A stretch of DNA of 64,000 nt from Bradyrhizobium sp. Ce-3 (GCF_022835695.1 NZ_BQUV01000005.1:496001-560000), one strand, 5' to 3'; positions 24,413 through 33,987 are shown, counted from the first letter of the stretch. Notes: generated by a model not told the origin, from the letters alone. A program made the numbers and translations.

Positions 24413-25368
24413 GAAGGATTCTTCGGTCGGCCGAGCAGCGAGGCCATCTCGTCCTCGAGATTCTCGAAGCCGCTCTTCTGTCCGCCGGCGAGCGGGGCAG
24501 GCGGCTCGCTGCGCGGGGCACGCACCGGCGGCGCTTCGGGCGCAACCGGCGGCGCGACGGTCTCGCCTGGGCCGGTCGGGCGGCGCAGTGCCGCCTCCAG
24601 CCGCTGCGCCATCTCGGCGAGATTGGCATCGGCGTTCGACGCCGGCGGCACGGCCGCAGGCGCCTGCGCTGCGATCGGCGGCGGAGCGGGGGGAGGCGAT
24701 GGCGGCGGTGTCACGGCGCGCTCGGGCGCACGCAGCGGCGGCGGCGCCTTCGGCGGCTCGGCAGCGCGGGGCGGACGCGGGACGACGGGTTCGGAGCGCG
24801 GCGGCAGGCGCGGCGGCATCGGATCGGGCCGCGGCTCACCGCGTTCGGGCGTGAAGCCGGCGAGCGGATCGCTGCGACGCTCGGCGAGCGGCGGCGGCGG
24901 CCGGCGAAGTTCGTCGGCGAAGGACGGGCGCGCCGGACGCGGCGGCAGCTCCGGCTCGGGCAGATCGAGATTGTCGGCGCGGGCCGCCTCGCTCTCGTTC
25001 CAGGCGGCGTCCGGAAGCGGTGCGGCGCGCGGCAGCGCAGCCTCGGGTGCGACCGCGGGGCGGGTCGACATCTGATCGCGGCCGGGCATGGCGCGCACGA
25101 TGTTGGGCTCGACGACGATGTCGGTGGGGCCGCCGATCATCAAGAGATGCTCGATGTTGTCGCGGCGGACCAGCACCAGGCGGCGGCGGCCATCGACGGC
25201 GGCCGCATCGATCACCGCCAGCCGCGGCATCCGTCCGCGGTTGGCGTTGGCTCCGAGGCGGTTTCCGGCGAACCGGCGCACGAGCCATGCGGTGACGCCG
25301 ATCAGCGCCAGCACGACAACGAATGCCAAGACGAATGTAATGACCTGCATATTGGAGTCCCCGGCCAT
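24409..25368 (-). CDS. fliO: Flagellar biosynthetic protein FliO family, extended C-terminus
   Basis: A 319-residue protein with an N-terminal membrane helix (about 8-28), a conserved FliO domain (RMPRLAVIDAAAVDGRRRLV, then VRRDNIEHLLMIGGPTDIVV) and a very long Pro/Arg/Ala-rich C-terminus (about residues 100-300), much longer than in FliO of enterics (about 100-150). The tail is probably disordered and cytoplasmic. It is coupled to fliP by an ATGA overlap. The ATG at 25368 is preceded by GAGGAAGG. FliO assists assembly of the FliP ring. Confidence 0.9.
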   Translation of the reverse strand: MAGDSNMQVITFVLAFVVVLALIGVTAWLVRRFAGNRLGANANRGRMPRLAVIDAAAVDGRRRLVLVRRDNIEHLLMIGGPTDIVVEPNIVRAMPGRDQMSTRPAVAPEAALPRAAPLPDAAWNESEAARADNLDLPEPELPPRPARPSFADELRRPPPPLAERRSDPLAGFTPERGEPRPDPMPPRLPPRSEPVVPRPPRAAEPPKAPPPLRAPERAVTPPPSPPPAPPPIAAQAPAAVPPASNADANLAEMAQRLEAALRRPTGPGETVAPPVAPEAPPVRAPRSEPPAPLAGGQKSGFENLEDEMASLLGRPKNPS

Positions 25369-25709
25369 GGTGGCCTTCCTCAGCTTCCGCCATCAACGAG
25401 CGCGGATTGATAGTTGCGGTTTGCGCAGCGAATCGCGCCCGAGATTCGCCTTATTTCTTAATTCCCAGCGGCTTGCAGCCGACTGTTTTATTAATAAACC
25501 AAGAATCGCTTGTCCCAAAACGACTTCTCAGCGCCCCACGCTGTCTTGGTTTGAGCTGGTTAACGCAGCATTCGTGGCGAAAATGCGCTCACCGGCCGCA
25601 GTTGCGGCGTTCTCCACGGCTCCGTCCGATATTTTAACCACCCGTTAACCATACACCGGGCAAATTCTGCCTACCTCGGAAGATCCCAGAGGTTAACGGA
25701 GCCGCGGCG
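25369..25709. promoter_or_regulatory. Divergent control region between fliO and flgB
   Basis: The region separates leftward fliO-fliP from rightward flgB-flgC-fliE. It is AT-richer than its surroundings around 25440-25520. A perfect CtrA box is at 25634-25648. Frames in it are short and unconvincing. Confidence 0.65.
25634..25648 (+). promoter_or_regulatory. Perfect CtrA box upstream of flgB
   Basis: TTAA, seven bases (CCACCCG), TTAA followed by CC matches TTAA-N7-TTAA exactly. It lies 62 bases upstream of the flgB start codon, and another TTAAC half-site follows near 25694. Confidence 0.75.
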
Positions 25710-26120
25710 ATGGCCATGAACGATCTGCCGATCCTGTCGGCGTTGCGCACCAAGATGCAGTGGCACCAGGAGCGCCAGCGGGTGCTCGCCGAGAATATTT
25801 CCAATTCCGACACGCCGAACTTCCGGCCGCACGATCTGGTCGAGCCGAAGTTCGACCGCGCCGGCAGCACAGTCGGCGGCGGCATGGGGACGCTGCCGAT
25901 GATGCAGACCAGCGCCACCCACATGGCGGCGTCCGGCGCGCCCGACAACTTCGACAATGATCGGGGCAAGAGCGGGTTCCAGACCCGCCCGGCCGGCAAC
26001 GCGGTCAATCTCGAGGAGCAGATGCTGAAAGTGTCGGCCAACCAGATGGACTACGCGGCCGTCACCTCGCTCTACAGCAAGAGCCTGCATCTGCTGAAAA
26101 CCGCGATCGGCAAAGGTTAG
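25710..26120 (+). CDS. flgB: Flagellar basal-body rod protein FlgB
   Basis: A 136-residue proximal rod protein. It has the rod-family motif VLAENISNSDTPNFRPHDLV near the N-terminus and the C-terminal LEEQMLKVSANQMDYAAVTS with LYSKSLHLLKTAIGK. It heads the rightward unit flgB-flgC-fliE-fliQ-fliR-flhB. A CtrA box lies upstream. The start is the ATG following GGAGCCGCGGCG. Confidence 0.98.
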   Translation: MAMNDLPILSALRTKMQWHQERQRVLAENISNSDTPNFRPHDLVEPKFDRAGSTVGGGMGTLPMMQTSATHMAASGAPDNFDNDRGKSGFQTRPAGNAVNLEEQMLKVSANQMDYAAVTSLYSKSLHLLKTAIGKG

Positions 26121-26147
26121 GCCGCCTGACCGCGGCGGGAGGATCCC

Positions 26148-26573
26148 ATGGCAGATGGAACAAGCGATTTCACCCGCTCGATGAGCATTGCGACCTCGGG
26201 CCTGCGCGCGCAGGCGGGGCGGATGCGGGTGATCTCGGAGAATATCGCCAATGCCGATTCGACGGCACAGACCGCGGGCGGCGATCCCTATCGTCGCAAG
26301 GTGCCGACCTTCTCCTCCGCGCTCGATCGCTCGCTCGACGCCCAGGTCGTGACGCTCGGCCGGATCCGCCCCGACCAGTCGTCATTCCGCATCAAGCACG
26401 AGCCGGGCAATCCGGCGGCGGACGCCTCCGGCAACGTCAAATATCCGAACGTCAACTCGATGGTCGAAATGACCGACATGCGCGACGCCCAGCGCTCCTA
26501 CGAGGCGAACCTCAACATCATCAGTGCGACGCGGCGGATGATCCAGCGCACGCTCGACATCCTCAAGTCCTGA
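26148..26573 (+). CDS. flgC: Flagellar basal-body rod protein FlgC
   Basis: A 141-residue proximal rod protein. The N-terminus contains SIATSGLRAQAGRMRVISEN with ENIANADST, and the C-terminus contains YPNVNSMVEMTDMRDAQRSY followed by EANLNIISATRRMIQRTLDI. The gap to flgB is 27 bases with GGGAGGA before the start. Confidence 0.98.
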   Translation: MADGTSDFTRSMSIATSGLRAQAGRMRVISENIANADSTAQTAGGDPYRRKVPTFSSALDRSLDAQVVTLGRIRPDQSSFRIKHEPGNPAADASGNVKYPNVNSMVEMTDMRDAQRSYEANLNIISATRRMIQRTLDILKS

Positions 26574-26599
26574 CGCAACAAGAACAGGGAACGTAAATC

Positions 26600-26911
26600 A
26601 TGGCTACACCGACAGTCGCCGCCAACGCCTACGCCAATCTCGCAAAGATGATGGAGCGTGGTGGCGTCGAGAAGGCCGGGCAGGCCGTCGCCGGCCCGTC
26701 GTTCAGCGCGTTGCTCAAGGACTCCGTCGGCAGCGTGCTGGAAGCGGGCAAGAAATCCGACGCGCAGACCATGGCGATGGCCTCGGGCAAGGCGAACGTG
26801 ATGGACGTGGTGACGGCGGTCGCCGACACCGACGTCGCGGTGTCGACACTGGTCTCGGTGCGCGACCGCGTGATCCAGGCCTACGAAGACATCATGAAGA
26901 TGCCGATCTGA
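26600..26911 (+). CDS. fliE: Flagellar hook-basal body complex protein FliE
   Basis: A 103-residue MS-ring/rod junction protein. The FliE signature is seen in the C-terminal half: VMDVVTAVADTDVAVSTLVS and RDRVIQAYEDIMKMPI. The N-terminal part contains FSALLKDSVGSVLEAGKKSD. It lies 26 bases after flgC. A palindromic repeat separates it from fliQ. Confidence 0.97.
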   Translation: MATPTVAANAYANLAKMMERGGVEKAGQAVAGPSFSALLKDSVGSVLEAGKKSDAQTMAMASGKANVMDVVTAVADTDVAVSTLVSVRDRVIQAYEDIMKMPI

Positions 26912-26919
26912 CGAACTGC

Positions 26920-27036
26920 GTCATTCCGGGATGGTCCGAAGGACCAGGCCCGGAATCCATATCCACGATCGGAAGAATGGATTCTCAGATGTGCAATTGC
27001 ACATCCCAGCTCTCGCTTCGCGAGCCCCGAAATGAC
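26920..27036. repeat. Dispersed palindromic repeat, family B, inside the flagellar operon
   Basis: The element begins GTCATTCCGGG and ends CCCCGAAATGAC, with inner arms CGGAATCCAT and ATGGATTC and the small hairpin ATGTGCAATTGCACAT. Copies lie at 35365-35470 and 47432-47547. It fills the 155-base gap between fliE and fliQ. Confidence 0.85.
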
Positions 27037-27066
27037 GACAACAAACAACCAACAGTGAGAACAACA

Positions 27067-27330
27067 ATGACCGGCCCTGAAACTCTCGACGTGGCGCGCG
27101 ATGCGATCTGGACCATCGTGCTGGTGTCGTCACCCCTGATGGTGGTCGGCCTCGTGGTCGGCGTCGTGGTGTCGCTGTTCCAGGCGCTGACCCAGATCCA
27201 GGAGCAGACGCTGGTGTTCGTGCCGAAGATCCTCGCGATCTTCGTCACATTGCTGCTGGCGCTGCCGTTCATGGCGGACTCGCTGTCCAGCCACATGATG
27301 CGGATTTCGTCGCGAATCATCGGCGGTTGA
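27067..27330 (+). CDS. fliQ: Flagellar export apparatus protein FliQ
   Basis: An 87-residue export-gate protein with two hydrophobic helices (about 15-39 and 55-78) joined by the loop SLFQALTQIQEQTLVFVPKI, which is the FliQ signature. The ATG at 27067 starts the typical MTGPETLDVARDAIW; the frame upstream runs through the palindromic repeat and is not coding. FliQ associates with FliP and FliR in the export gate. Confidence 0.97.
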   Translation: MTGPETLDVARDAIWTIVLVSSPLMVVGLVVGVVVSLFQALTQIQEQTLVFVPKILAIFVTLLLALPFMADSLSSHMMRISSRIIGG

Positions 27331-27348
27331 TGCACTAATGCCGCGGTC

Positions 27349-28119
27349 ATGCGCATCGATGTCTCCCTGCTGCCGGCGCTGGCCGCAATCTTCGTGCTGG
27401 TCTTTGCGCGCGTGGGCGCGATGGTGATGCTGCTGCCCGGTTTCGGCGAGAGCAACATCCCGGCGCGGGTCAAGCTGTCGATCGCCCTGCTGCTGACGCT
27501 GATCATCCTGCCCCTGCATCGCAACGCCTATCACGTCGACCTCACCTCGATCTCCTCGCTCGGCGTCCTGATGGTGCATGAGCTCATCATCGGCATCGTG
27601 CTCGGCGCGACCGCGCGGGTGACGCTGTCGGCGCTCAACGTCGCGGGCTCGGTGATCGCCCAGCAGCTCGGCCTCGGCTTCGTCACCGCGGTTGATCCGA
27701 CCCAGGGTCAGCAGGGCCAGATCGTCGGCAACTTCCTCACCATCCTCGGCCTGACGCTGCTGTTTGCCACCGACAGCCACTATCTCGTCATCGCGGCGCT
27801 GAGCGAGAGCTACCGGATCTTCTCGCCGGGCGAGATCATGCCGACCGGCGACGTCGCCGCGCTCGCGACCTCGGCCTTTTCCGCCGCCTTCAAGATCGGC
27901 CTGCAGCTGTCGGCGCCGTTCCTGGTGTTCGGTCTCGTCTTCAACATCGGGCTCGGCGTGCTGGCGCGGCTGATGCCGCAGATGCAGGTCTATTTCGTCG
28001 GCGTGCCGCTCTCGATCATGGTCGGCTTCCTGATCTTCGGCGTCGTGCTTGCGGCGATGATGAATACCTATCTCGACTACTTCCTCGGCGTCATGCGCCA
28101 GCTCGCTCCAATGAATTAA
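27349..28119 (+). CDS. fliR: Flagellar export apparatus protein FliR
   Basis: A 256-residue polytopic protein of the export gate. It has about six hydrophobic segments, the FliR motif FARVGAMVMLLPGFGESNIP, KLSIALLLTLIILP, ELIIGIVLGATARVTL and PQMQVYFVGVPLSIMVGF. It follows fliQ by 18 bases. It starts with ATG and ends 12 bases before flhB. Confidence 0.97.
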   Translation: MRIDVSLLPALAAIFVLVFARVGAMVMLLPGFGESNIPARVKLSIALLLTLIILPLHRNAYHVDLTSISSLGVLMVHELIIGIVLGATARVTLSALNVAGSVIAQQLGLGFVTAVDPTQGQQGQIVGNFLTILGLTLLFATDSHYLVIAALSESYRIFSPGEIMPTGDVAALATSAFSAAFKIGLQLSAPFLVFGLVFNIGLGVLARLMPQMQVYFVGVPLSIMVGFLIFGVVLAAMMNTYLDYFLGVMRQLAPMN

Positions 28120-28131
28120 TCGGGAGGAGAG

Positions 28132-29205
28132 ATGGCCGACGATACCGAAGACAAAACAGAAGACCCTACGCAAAAACGTCTCGACGATGCCCTTGAGAAA
28201 GGCGACGTCGTCAAGAGCCAGGAGGTCAATACCTGGTTCGTCATCGCCGGCGCCACGCTGGTGCTGTCGACGTTCTCGGGCTCGGTCGGTGGTGGCATCT
28301 TGATGCCGCTGCGCAACCTGATTGCCAATTCATGGATGATCCGCACCGACGGCGCGGGCCTGCTGCAACTGACCCAGACGCTCGGCTATGCCGTGGTCGC
28401 CGCGATCGGTGTGCCGTTCCTGATGCTGGCGCTGGCCGCGATCGCCGGCAACATGATCCAGCATCAGCTGGTGTGGTCGGGCGAGCAGCTCAAGCCGAAA
28501 TTCTCCAAGATCTCGCCGGCCGCCGGCTTCAAGCGGCTGTTCGGCAAGCAGGCGGTGGCGAACTTCCTGAAAGGCCTGTTCAAGCTGATCGCGCTCGGCG
28601 CCGTGATGGTCATGGTGCTGTGGCCCGACCGGATGCGGATGGAATCGTTCCTGCGGGTCGACCCGGCCGAGCTGCTGCCGGCCATCACCGGCATGACGGT
28701 GCACCTGCTGGCGGCGGTGGTCGCGATCCTGGCGGCGGTCGCGATCGCCGACTACTTCTTCCAGTACCGGACCTGGTACGAGCGTCACAAGATGTCGCTG
28801 CAGGAGATGAAGGAGGAATTCAAGCAGTCGGAAGGCGACCCGCACGTCAAGGGCAGGATCAAGCAGTTGCGGGTGCAGCGCGCCAAGAAGCGCATGATGG
28901 CCCAGGTTCCGAAAGCCTCTGTCATCATCACCAACCCGACCCACTATTCGGTGGCGCTGGCCTATGACCGCAGCATGTCGGCGCCGATCTGCGTCGCCAA
29001 GGGCGTCGACGTCCTCGCGTTCAAGATCAGGGAAATCGCCAAGGAGCACGACATTCCGATCGTCGAGAACGTGCCGCTGGCCCGGGCGCTCTATGCGACC
29101 GTCGAAATCGACCGGGAAATCCCGGTCGAGCACTATCATGCGGTTGCCGAAATCATCGGCTACGTGATGCGGCTGAGGCGCGGCCTGTCCGGCCTGCGCC
29201 AGTAA
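28132..29205 (+). CDS. flhB: Flagellar export switch protein FlhB
   Basis: A 357-residue membrane protein with four N-terminal membrane helices and a cytoplasmic autocleavage domain. The N-terminus DKTEDPTQKRLDDALEKGDV is typical, and the cleavage motif NPTH is present in IITNPTHYSVALAYDR at about residues 265-280. The cytoplasmic linker EEFKQSEGDPHVKGRIKQLR is conserved. FlhB controls the substrate-specificity switch from hook to filament export. It is the last gene of the flagellar unit and precedes cckA by 130 bases. Confidence 0.98.
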   Translation: MADDTEDKTEDPTQKRLDDALEKGDVVKSQEVNTWFVIAGATLVLSTFSGSVGGGILMPLRNLIANSWMIRTDGAGLLQLTQTLGYAVVAAIGVPFLMLALAAIAGNMIQHQLVWSGEQLKPKFSKISPAAGFKRLFGKQAVANFLKGLFKLIALGAVMVMVLWPDRMRMESFLRVDPAELLPAITGMTVHLLAAVVAILAAVAIADYFFQYRTWYERHKMSLQEMKEEFKQSEGDPHVKGRIKQLRVQRAKKRMMAQVPKASVIITNPTHYSVALAYDRSMSAPICVAKGVDVLAFKIREIAKEHDIPIVENVPLARALYATVEIDREIPVEHYHAVAEIIGYVMRLRRGLSGLRQ

Positions 29206-29335
29206 GAGGGCGGAAAACCGCTTGAAATGCGGGTAACTTGCGAATTAGCCGCCTGGTGGACTTGCGTTTTCGGGTCCGATTCAGGCACTCAGGGGCAAGG
29301 TGGCCGGCCGGTCGCCTTCGTGATGCAGACGAGCC

Positions 29336-31927
29336 ATGTCTCTCCAGATGACCGCCGATAGCAACGATCCTCCCGCGACCGAGCCGTTCGTGGCCCACGG
29401 GCCAGCGCGGCGCAGCGGCAGCATCCTGCTGGTGCTGCTGATCGCGGCCGGCATCGTCGCGGTGGCGGTCTGGCTGATGACCATCGGCCGCACCCAGGCG
29501 CAGCCCTATATCCTCGGCGTGCTGGCGTTGCTCGCCACCGTCGGCCTGTTCAACCTGTTCGCACTGGCCGCCGGCATCATCCGCTTCTCCGACCGCACCG
29601 CCGACGACCCGGTGATGGCGCGGATCGCCGACCAGGCCCAGGAAGGGCTGGTCGTCACCGACTCCCGCGGCCACGTGGTCTATTCCAACGCCGCCTATCT
29701 GACGCTGACCGGCGCTGCCGGGCCGCAGGACGTCCGTCCAGTCGAGCGCGTCTTCATCGGCAACCCCGACGTCTCCGAGGCGGTATTCCGCCTCCTGAAG
29801 GCAGCGCGCGAGGGCAAGCGGCAGCAGGAGGAGGTCCGCGTTGCCGGGCACGAGGCCGGGCAAGGTGGTGGCCAAGGCCGCTGGCTGCGGCTCAGGGTTC
29901 GCCCGCTCGGCGAGGGCAAGCGCGACGCGAGATATGCGGTGTGGTCGATCGCCGACATCACCCGCGACCGCGAGCGCCAGGAGGACGTGTTCCAGGAGCT
30001 GCGGCACGCGATCGAATATCTCGATCATGCACCATGCGGCTTCTTCTCGGTCAATCCGGCCGGCGAGATCGCCTATGTCAACGCCACGCTGGCCAACTGG
30101 CTGGACTACGATCTGGCCGAGATCGGTTCAGGCGGTCTGAAGCTGACCGACATCGTCTCCGGCGACGGCGCGGCGCTCTTGACCTCGATTGCGGCGGTGC
30201 CCGGCGAGGTCAAGACCGAGGTGTTCGACATCGACCTGCGGATGCGCGGCGGCAAGACCGTGCCCGTGCGGCTCTATCACAAGCTCGCCTTCGGAGCCGA
30301 TGGCGCAGCGGGCGCCTCGCGCACGCTGGTGATCAGCCGCGCCCGCGACGAGCATTCCGATCCGGAGCGCGCCGCCGAGGTGCGCTTCATGCGCTTCTTC
30401 GACCATACGCCGATGGCGATCGCGACCGTCGATCGCGGCGGCAACGTGGTCGGCGCCAATGCGCGCTATGCCAAGCTGGCGCAGGGGCTGAGCGGCGACG
30501 GCGGTGCCGCCAAGTCGATCTTCCGCGCGGTCAATCCGCGCGACCGTGGCCTGTTGATCGCCGCGATCAACCAGGCCGCCGAGGGACAGGGCGACATCGC
30601 GCCGGTCGAGGTGATGCTCGACGGCGCGAAGGAGCGCTTCGCCCAGTTCTTCGTCACGACGGTGGAGAAGGACGAGCGCGACGCCGAGACCGCGATCGTC
30701 TACATGCTCGAGACCACCGAGCGGCGCGCGCTGGAAACCCAGATCAACCAGTCGCAGAAGATGGAGATGGTCGGCCAGCTTGCCGGCGGTATCGCGCACG
30801 ACTTCAACAACGTGCTGTCGGCCATCATGATGGCCAACGACTTCCTGCTGAACGCGCACAAGCCGACCGATCCGTCGTTCCAGGACATCATGCAGATCAA
30901 GCAGAACGCCACCCGCGCCGCGACGCTGGTGCGGCAGCTGCTCGCGTTCTCGCGCCGCCAGACGCTGCGACCGCAGGTGCTCGATCTCGGCGATGCGCTG
31001 TCGGACCTCACCATGCTGCTGCGCCGGCTGATCGGCGAGAAGGTCAAGCTCGACCTGGTGCATGGCCGCGATCTGTGGCCGGTGAAGGTCGACGTCTCGC
31101 AGTTCGAGCAGGTGGTGGTCAATCTCGCGGTCAACGCCCGCGACGCGATGCCCGACGGCGGCAAGCTGATCATCCGTACCGCCAACGTGTCGACCGAGGA
31201 AGCCGCGCAACTCGCCAACAAGGGCATGCCGGCGGCGGACTATGTGAAGATCGAGATTTCGGACACCGGCACCGGCATTCCACACGAGATCATCGACAAG
31301 ATCTTCGAGCCGTTCTTCTCGACCAAGGAAGTCGGCAAGGGTACCGGCCTCGGCTTGTCGACGGTCTACGGCATCGTCAAGCAGACGGGCGGCTTCGTCT
31401 ATGTCGATTCCGTGCCGGATGGCGGCACCACGTTCCGGATCTATTTGCCGCGGCACCACCAGGAACAGGAAGTTGCACCGGAGGCGCAGGCCGGCAACGG
31501 CACGGCAAAGGAAACTGCGACCGCGGAAGCCGCCAAGCCGAAGCCGGATCTCACCGGGCAGGGCACCATCCTGCTGGTCGAGGACGAGGACGGCCTGCGT
31601 TCGCTGAATGCGCGCGGCCTGCGGTCGCGCGGCTACAGCGTGATCGAGGCGGCCAACGGCGTCGAGGCGCTGGAGGCGTTCGAGGAGAACAACGGCAAGG
31701 TCGATCTCGTCGTCTCCGACGTCGTGATGCCGGAGATGGACGGGCCGACGCTGCTGAAGGAAATGCGCAGCCGCAATGCCGAACTGAAGATCATCTTCGT
31801 TTCCGGCTATGCCGAGGACGCGTTCGAGAAGAGCCTGCCGGAGAACCAGCAGTTCGCGTTCCTGCCGAAACCGTTCACGCTGACGCAACTGGTCGCGGCG
31901 GTGAAGGAAACCATGACGGCGAACTAG
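29336..31927 (+). CDS. cckA: Hybrid sensor histidine kinase, CckA type
   Basis: An 863-residue membrane hybrid kinase. Two membrane helices (about 28-48 and 56-78) are followed by PAS-like domains (about 95-210, 220-330 and 345-455), a HisKA domain with phospho-acceptor His488 in [15 protein letters not shown], an HATPase domain (N-box [15 protein letters not shown]-boxes DTGTGIP and [13 protein letters not shown]) and a C-terminal receiver with Asp795 in [12 protein letters not shown]. The order and the AHDFNN H-box are those of CckA, which feeds the ChpT-CtrA phosphorelay and controls cell cycle and motility. It follows flhB. Confidence 0.9.
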   Translation: MSLQMTADSNDPPATEPFVAHGPARRSGSILLVLLIAAGIVAVAVWLMTIGRTQAQPYILGVLALLATVGLFNLFALAAGIIRFSDRTADDPVMARIADQAQEGLVVTDSRGHVVYSNAAYLTLTGAAGPQDVRPVERVFIGNPDVSEAVFRLLKAAREGKRQQEEVRVAGHEAGQGGGQGRWLRLRVRPLGEGKRDARYAVWSIADITRDRERQEDVFQELRHAIEYLDHAPCGFFSVNPAGEIAYVNATLANWLDYDLAEIGSGGLKLTDIVSGDGAALLTSIAAVPGEVKTEVFDIDLRMRGGKTVPVRLYHKLAFGADGAAGASRTLVISRARDEHSDPERAAEVRFMRFFDHTPMAIATVDRGGNVVGANARYAKLAQGLSGDGGAAKSIFRAVNPRDRGLLIAAINQAAEGQGDIAPVEVMLDGAKERFAQFFVTTVEKDERDAETAIVYMLETTERRALETQINQSQKMEMVGQLAGGIAHDFNNVLSAIMMANDFLLNAHKPTDPSFQDIMQIKQNATRAATLVRQLLAFSRRQTLRPQVLDLGDALSDLTMLLRRLIGEKVKLDLVHGRDLWPVKVDVSQFEQVVVNLAVNARDAMPDGGKLIIRTANVSTEEAAQLANKGMPAADYVKIEISDTGTGIPHEIIDKIFEPFFSTKEVGKGTGLGLSTVYGIVKQTGGFVYVDSVPDGGTTFRIYLPRHHQEQEVAPEAQAGNGTAKETATAEAAKPKPDLTGQGTILLVEDEDGLRSLNARGLRSRGYSVIEAANGVEALEAFEENNGKVDLVVSDVVMPEMDGPTLLKEMRSRNAELKIIFVSGYAEDAFEKSLPENQQFAFLPKPFTLTQLVAAVKETMTAN

Positions 31928-32177
31928 GTCCGGTCGACCGGCCTCGATGCGCCGTCGCTCCGCTTTCCTTCATGGGAGTGATGTTGCGGTGCGGTGGTGG
32001 TTGAACCCGAGCCTCATCCCGCGCTAGGACGCGCTGTCGCATCCACAAGGACCATAGTGTCACATCGCCGCGACCGAGGGCCGCAGCCGCGGTTCCCGTT
32101 TCCCGCTTCACTTTTACCGGGCCCTGCCCATGTTAAGGGCGTTTCCCCATGCCGGGGAATCCTTTGAGGAAACCAAC

Positions 32178-33140
32178 ATGAATTTCTCGCAACGCACGCG
32201 TGGAATTGTCCGGGCGATCGCCGTCGCGATGGCGCTGGCGCTGCCCGTGATGATGACCGTTTCGGCGGCCGACGCCCGCGTCGGCGGCGGCGGCTCGCGC
32301 GGCTCGCGGACATTCTCCGCGCCGCCCTCGACCAGCACCGCGCCGGGCTCGGTTGCGCCGATGAACCGGACCTTCAGCCAGCCCGGCAGCCCGAGCATGG
32401 GCTCGCCCGCGGCGGCTAACTCCGGCGGCCTGTTCGGTCGCGGCGGCATGGGACGCGGCCTGCTCGGCGGCTTGGCCGCGGGCTTCCTTGGCGCCGGCCT
32501 GTTCGGCATGCTGTTCGGCGGCGGCCTGTTCTCGGGTCTCGGCGGCCTGTCGTCGATGCTTGGCCTGCTGCTGCAGATCGGTCTGATTGTCCTCGTGGTC
32601 CGGCTCGCGATGTCGTGGTGGCAGCGCCGCAATGCGACGGCCGCGGCTTACGCGGGTGGACCCGACGTCGGCCCGGGCCCGCAGGCCAACGCCCGTTCGG
32701 GCTTCGGCTTCGGCCTCGGCGGCGGATCGAACGCGCCGGTCGAGATCGCGCCGGCCGACTACGAGACGTTCGAGCGGCTGCTCGGCGACATCCAGGCCGC
32801 GTGGTCAAACGAGGACATCGCGAAGCTGCACACGCTCGCGACGCCGGAGATGGTGTCGTACTTCTCGAAGGATCTCGAGGAGAACAAGGCGCGTAACGTC
32901 ACCAACAAGACCTCCAACGTGAAGCTGCTGCAGGGCGATCTGGCGGAAGCCTGGCGCGAAGGCGACAGCGAATACGCGACGGTCGCGATGCGCTACTCGC
33001 TGGTCGACATCATGCTGGAGCGCGGCAGCGGCCGTCAGGTCGGCGGCAACGGGCAGCCGGAGGAGATCACTGAGGTCTGGACCTTCGTGCGCCAGCGCGG
33101 CGGCAATTGGGAACTCTCGGCGATCCAGCAGACCAACTGA
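32178..33140 (+). CDS. Exported/membrane Tim44-like domain protein
   Basis: A 320-residue protein. A signal-like segment (about residues 10-32, ending SAADARVG) is followed by a Gly/Ser/Pro-rich region, a glycine-rich hydrophobic membrane segment (GMGRGLLGGLAAGFLGAG and LGLLLQIGLIVLVVRLAMSW) and a C-terminal Tim44-like domain (YETFERLLGDIQAAWSNED, LATPEMVSYFSKDLEE, EVWTFVRQRGGNWELSAIQQ). The Tim44-like domain in bacteria is of unclear role. The start was chosen by GAGGA before ATG 32178. A Rho-independent terminator follows at 33168. Confidence 0.88.
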   Translation: MNFSQRTRGIVRAIAVAMALALPVMMTVSAADARVGGGGSRGSRTFSAPPSTSTAPGSVAPMNRTFSQPGSPSMGSPAAANSGGLFGRGGMGRGLLGGLAAGFLGAGLFGMLFGGGLFSGLGGLSSMLGLLLQIGLIVLVVRLAMSWWQRRNATAAAYAGGPDVGPGPQANARSGFGFGLGGGSNAPVEIAPADYETFERLLGDIQAAWSNEDIAKLHTLATPEMVSYFSKDLEENKARNVTNKTSNVKLLQGDLAEAWREGDSEYATVAMRYSLVDIMLERGSGRQVGGNGQPEEITEVWTFVRQRGGNWELSAIQQTN

Positions 33141-33167
33141 TCGATTGCCTGAGATGACAGATACGAG

Positions 33168-33195
33168 GCGCCGCGGCATCAACCGCGGCGCTTTT
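33168..33195 (+). terminator. Rho-independent terminator after the Tim44-like gene
   Basis: GCGCCGCGG-catcaa-CCGCGGCGC is a perfect nine-base stem followed by TTTTGCTTT. It is 27 bases after the stop codon. Confidence 0.85.
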
Positions 33196-33292
33196 GCTTT
33201 GTCGGCTTCATTCGCTTGTCGCGGCACTGGAATATCCGCAAAGGCCGCGGGTTCATGTCAGCGGACCAAAACAAACCATCGGGAGGATTGAG

Positions 33293-33970
33293 ATGAAGAT
33301 CGTTACGCATATCGTGGTTCCCGCCTGTCTTGCGTTCGTCGTGATGGCCGCACCGCCGGCCGCGGCGCAGACCGCCGACACCAGCTTCTTCCTGACCAGC
33401 AACGGCATCGGCAATGGCGGCAATCTCGGCGGCCTCGCCGGCGCCGACAATCATTGCCAGACCCTGGCGCAGGCCGCGGGCTTCGGCGCGCCGAAGACCT
33501 GGCGCGCCTATCTCTCGACCCAGGCCGCCGATGGCAAGCCCGCGGTGAATGCGCGCGATCGCATCGGCAAGGGACCGTGGAAGAATGTGAAGGGCGTCGT
33601 GATCGCCAAGGACGTCGCCGACCTGCACAGCGCCGGCAACAATCTCACCAAGCAGACCGCTTTGTCCGAGAAGGCCGACGTCGTCAACGGTGCCGGCGAC
33701 ACGCCGAACCGCCACGACGTGCTGACGGGATCGCAGGCCGACGGGACGGCGTTTGCGGCCGGTGAGGACCGTACCTGCAAGAACTGGACGAGCAGCACGC
33801 AGGGCGCCGCCATGGTCGGGCATTTCGACCGCAAGGGCCTGCGCGATGACGAGCCGTCAAAATCCTGGAACATGTCGCATCCGTCGCGCGGTCCCGACGG
33901 CGGCTGTTCGCAAGCCGACCTGAAGAGCACCGGCGGCGACGGCCTGCTGTACTGCTTCGCGGCGAACTGA
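33293..33970 (+). CDS. Exported lectin-like (endostatin-type fold) protein
   Basis: A 225-residue secreted protein. A signal peptide (cleavage after AAAQ, residue ~26) precedes a domain with FFLTSNGIGNGGNLGGLAGA, DNHCQTLAQAAGFGAPKTWR, AYLSTQ and paired cysteines (DRTCKNWTSS, GGCSQADLKS, LLYCFAAN). This is the pattern of bacterial proteins annotated as lectins with a collagen XVIII endostatin-like fold. The ligand is unknown. GGGAGGA precedes the ATG. It is followed by a family A palindromic repeat. Confidence 0.85.
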   Translation: MKIVTHIVVPACLAFVVMAAPPAAAQTADTSFFLTSNGIGNGGNLGGLAGADNHCQTLAQAAGFGAPKTWRAYLSTQAADGKPAVNARDRIGKGPWKNVKGVVIAKDVADLHSAGNNLTKQTALSEKADVVNGAGDTPNRHDVLTGSQADGTAFAAGEDRTCKNWTSSTQGAAMVGHFDRKGLRDDEPSKSWNMSHPSRGPDGGCSQADLKSTGGDGLLYCFAAN

Positions 33971-33987
33971 GGGGGCGGCGGTCCTTC

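Noticed and set aside
29941-32004. Long forward frame overlapping cckA in another phase
   Set aside because: CckA carries all kinase motifs in its frame; the alternative is Arg/Gly-rich and lacks domains.
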